This document shows, one piece after another, positions 14,927 through 15,577 of a stretch of DNA of 15,577 bases. Position 1 is the first letter of the stretch, and each line of letters starts with the position of its first letter. The notes beneath the pieces are model-generated. The model was not told where the DNA came from. It did no database searches and saw nothing but the letters and a program-made list of their open reading frames with translations. Both the position numbers and the translations under genes were made by a program. The stretch lies in assembly GCA_905480065.1 (NCBI GenBank), contig CAJQOV010000015.1, positions 1 to 15,577 on the forward strand. The letters are read 5' to 3'. The DNA is from an uncultured Gammaproteobacteria bacterium (GTDB taxonomy: Bacteria > Pseudomonadota > Gammaproteobacteria > UBA9214).

Positions 14927-15564
14927 GAATTCCCCTGGTCAGGCCCGGCACCGGGACTGGTATTTTTTGTGACTGTAGTGGCCTCTGCCTGTAATTGCCT
15001 GCGTTTTTCCGTGATCCCCCCCTGCCAGCCACCGGCATCGCCGTAATCGAAAAAATACGGGTAGCGGTCGTGGGCACCATTGACATGCTGCGCATGACGT
15101 ATGGGGCACCAGTACTGCTCGGTGCGGGAAATGATCTCGCGCGCATAGGCAACCACCCCGTTGCCATAACCACAGTACGTGCAATTGATCTTCTCGATGG
15201 CATTCAGATAACCGAGCCGGTGCCGGTCAATGACCAGGTAATCGCGACGCCGTACCCGCGGAACACCGTAGGCACGAAAACAGATGTGCTGATAACAGGT
15301 AAAACTCATATCGATGAGCAGCAATGGCGCGATCATGGCGTAGATGACCGGTGCAGTAATGATGCTGGCCAGGTCCGCCTGCAACAAATAGCGCAGCGTG
15401 CTGGTTCGATAGCGGCGCTGGAGTTCCTTCACCTCGCGCGAGAACCGAACCTTGCCGTCTTCTATGGAATACTGGAAGCGTACCCGCGCATCGTCAAAGA
15501 ATTCCTCCAGCTGGCCCTGCAATGCACGCATGTCGCTTAACAGCTGATCTACATCACGGTACAT
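14923..15564 (-). CDS. Conserved membrane-associated protein with CxxC...CPxxH motif, function unknown
   Basis: This 213-residue protein is of a type I recall as conserved but uncharacterised in proteobacteria. It has a helical, charged N-terminus (1-55), one or two hydrophobic segments (about 65-95), then a soluble domain. That domain includes the sequence YLNAIEKINC with C128-T-Y-C131, followed by C153-P-I-R-H157; together these could bind a metal. The C-terminal tail from about 185 is polar and likely disordered. The ATG at 15564 has GGAGACG upstream. Its stop overlaps the LOG start by 4 nt (GTGA), so it is the first gene seen of a coupled three-gene unit. The operon promoter is probably beyond the window edge. 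Confidence 0.8.
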   Translation of the reverse strand: MYRDVDQLLSDMRALQGQLEEFFDDARVRFQYSIEDGKVRFSREVKELQRRYRTSTLRYLLQADLASIITAPVIYAMIAPLLLIDMSFTCYQHICFRAYGVPRVRRRDYLVIDRHRLGYLNAIEKINCTYCGYGNGVVAYAREIISRTEQYWCPIRHAQHVNGAHDRYPYFFDYGDAGGWQGGITEKRRQLQAEATTVTKNTSPGAGPDQGNS

Positions 15565-15577
15565 GGCTCGTCTCCGG

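Overview
This window is a compact denitrification island from a GC-rich proteobacterium. The gene content (cd1-type nirS, norCB with norQ and norD, nnrS, a Dnr-type regulator, a DUF2249 gene and a NosR/NirI-like flavoprotein) and the protein sequences suggest a denitrifying gammaproteobacterium. That placement is inference; no marker gene is present. No tRNA, rRNA, insertion sequence, phage gene or CRISPR array was seen.

Layout, left to right. Positions 1-1677 (-) hold nirS, cut by the window edge only about 18 codons before its expected end. Positions 1819-3399 (-) hold a short NirI/NosR-like membrane flavo-iron-sulfur protein. Positions 3473-9947 (-) hold the nitric oxide reductase cluster, transcribed norC, norB, (norE remnant), norQ, a small membrane protein, a NapH-like polyferredoxin, norD. 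Positions 10015-10287 (-) hold a DUF2249 gene just upstream of norC. Rightward on + are dnr (10456-11148) and nnrS (11298-12491). Positions 12564-15564 (-) hold a separate three-gene unit unrelated to denitrification: a conserved cysteine-containing membrane protein, a LOG-family protein and a beta-CASP metallo-beta-lactamase nuclease, joined by 4-nt stop/start overlaps.

How the genes work together. NirS reduces nitrite to NO in the periplasm, and NorCB reduces NO to N2O at the membrane. NorQ and NorD form an AAA+/VWA pair that activates NorCB, probably by loading the non-heme iron FeB. NnrS protects against NO-derived stress, and Dnr senses NO and switches on the set. Four transcription units (nirS, nirI-like, norC, nnrS) each carry a 14-bp FNR/Dnr inverted repeat followed exactly 22 nt later by a -10-like hexamer, the geometry of a class II FNR-type activated promoter. 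A fifth box lies between dnr and the DUF2249 gene.

The parts most worth a second look are: the translationally coupled small membrane protein and polyferredoxin placed between norQ and norD, possibly a redox module for FeB insertion; a decayed norE between norB and norQ; two tandem stem-loops directly after norB that could separate structural from accessory gene expression; and the shortened NirI/NosR protein carrying a covalent-FMN motif.
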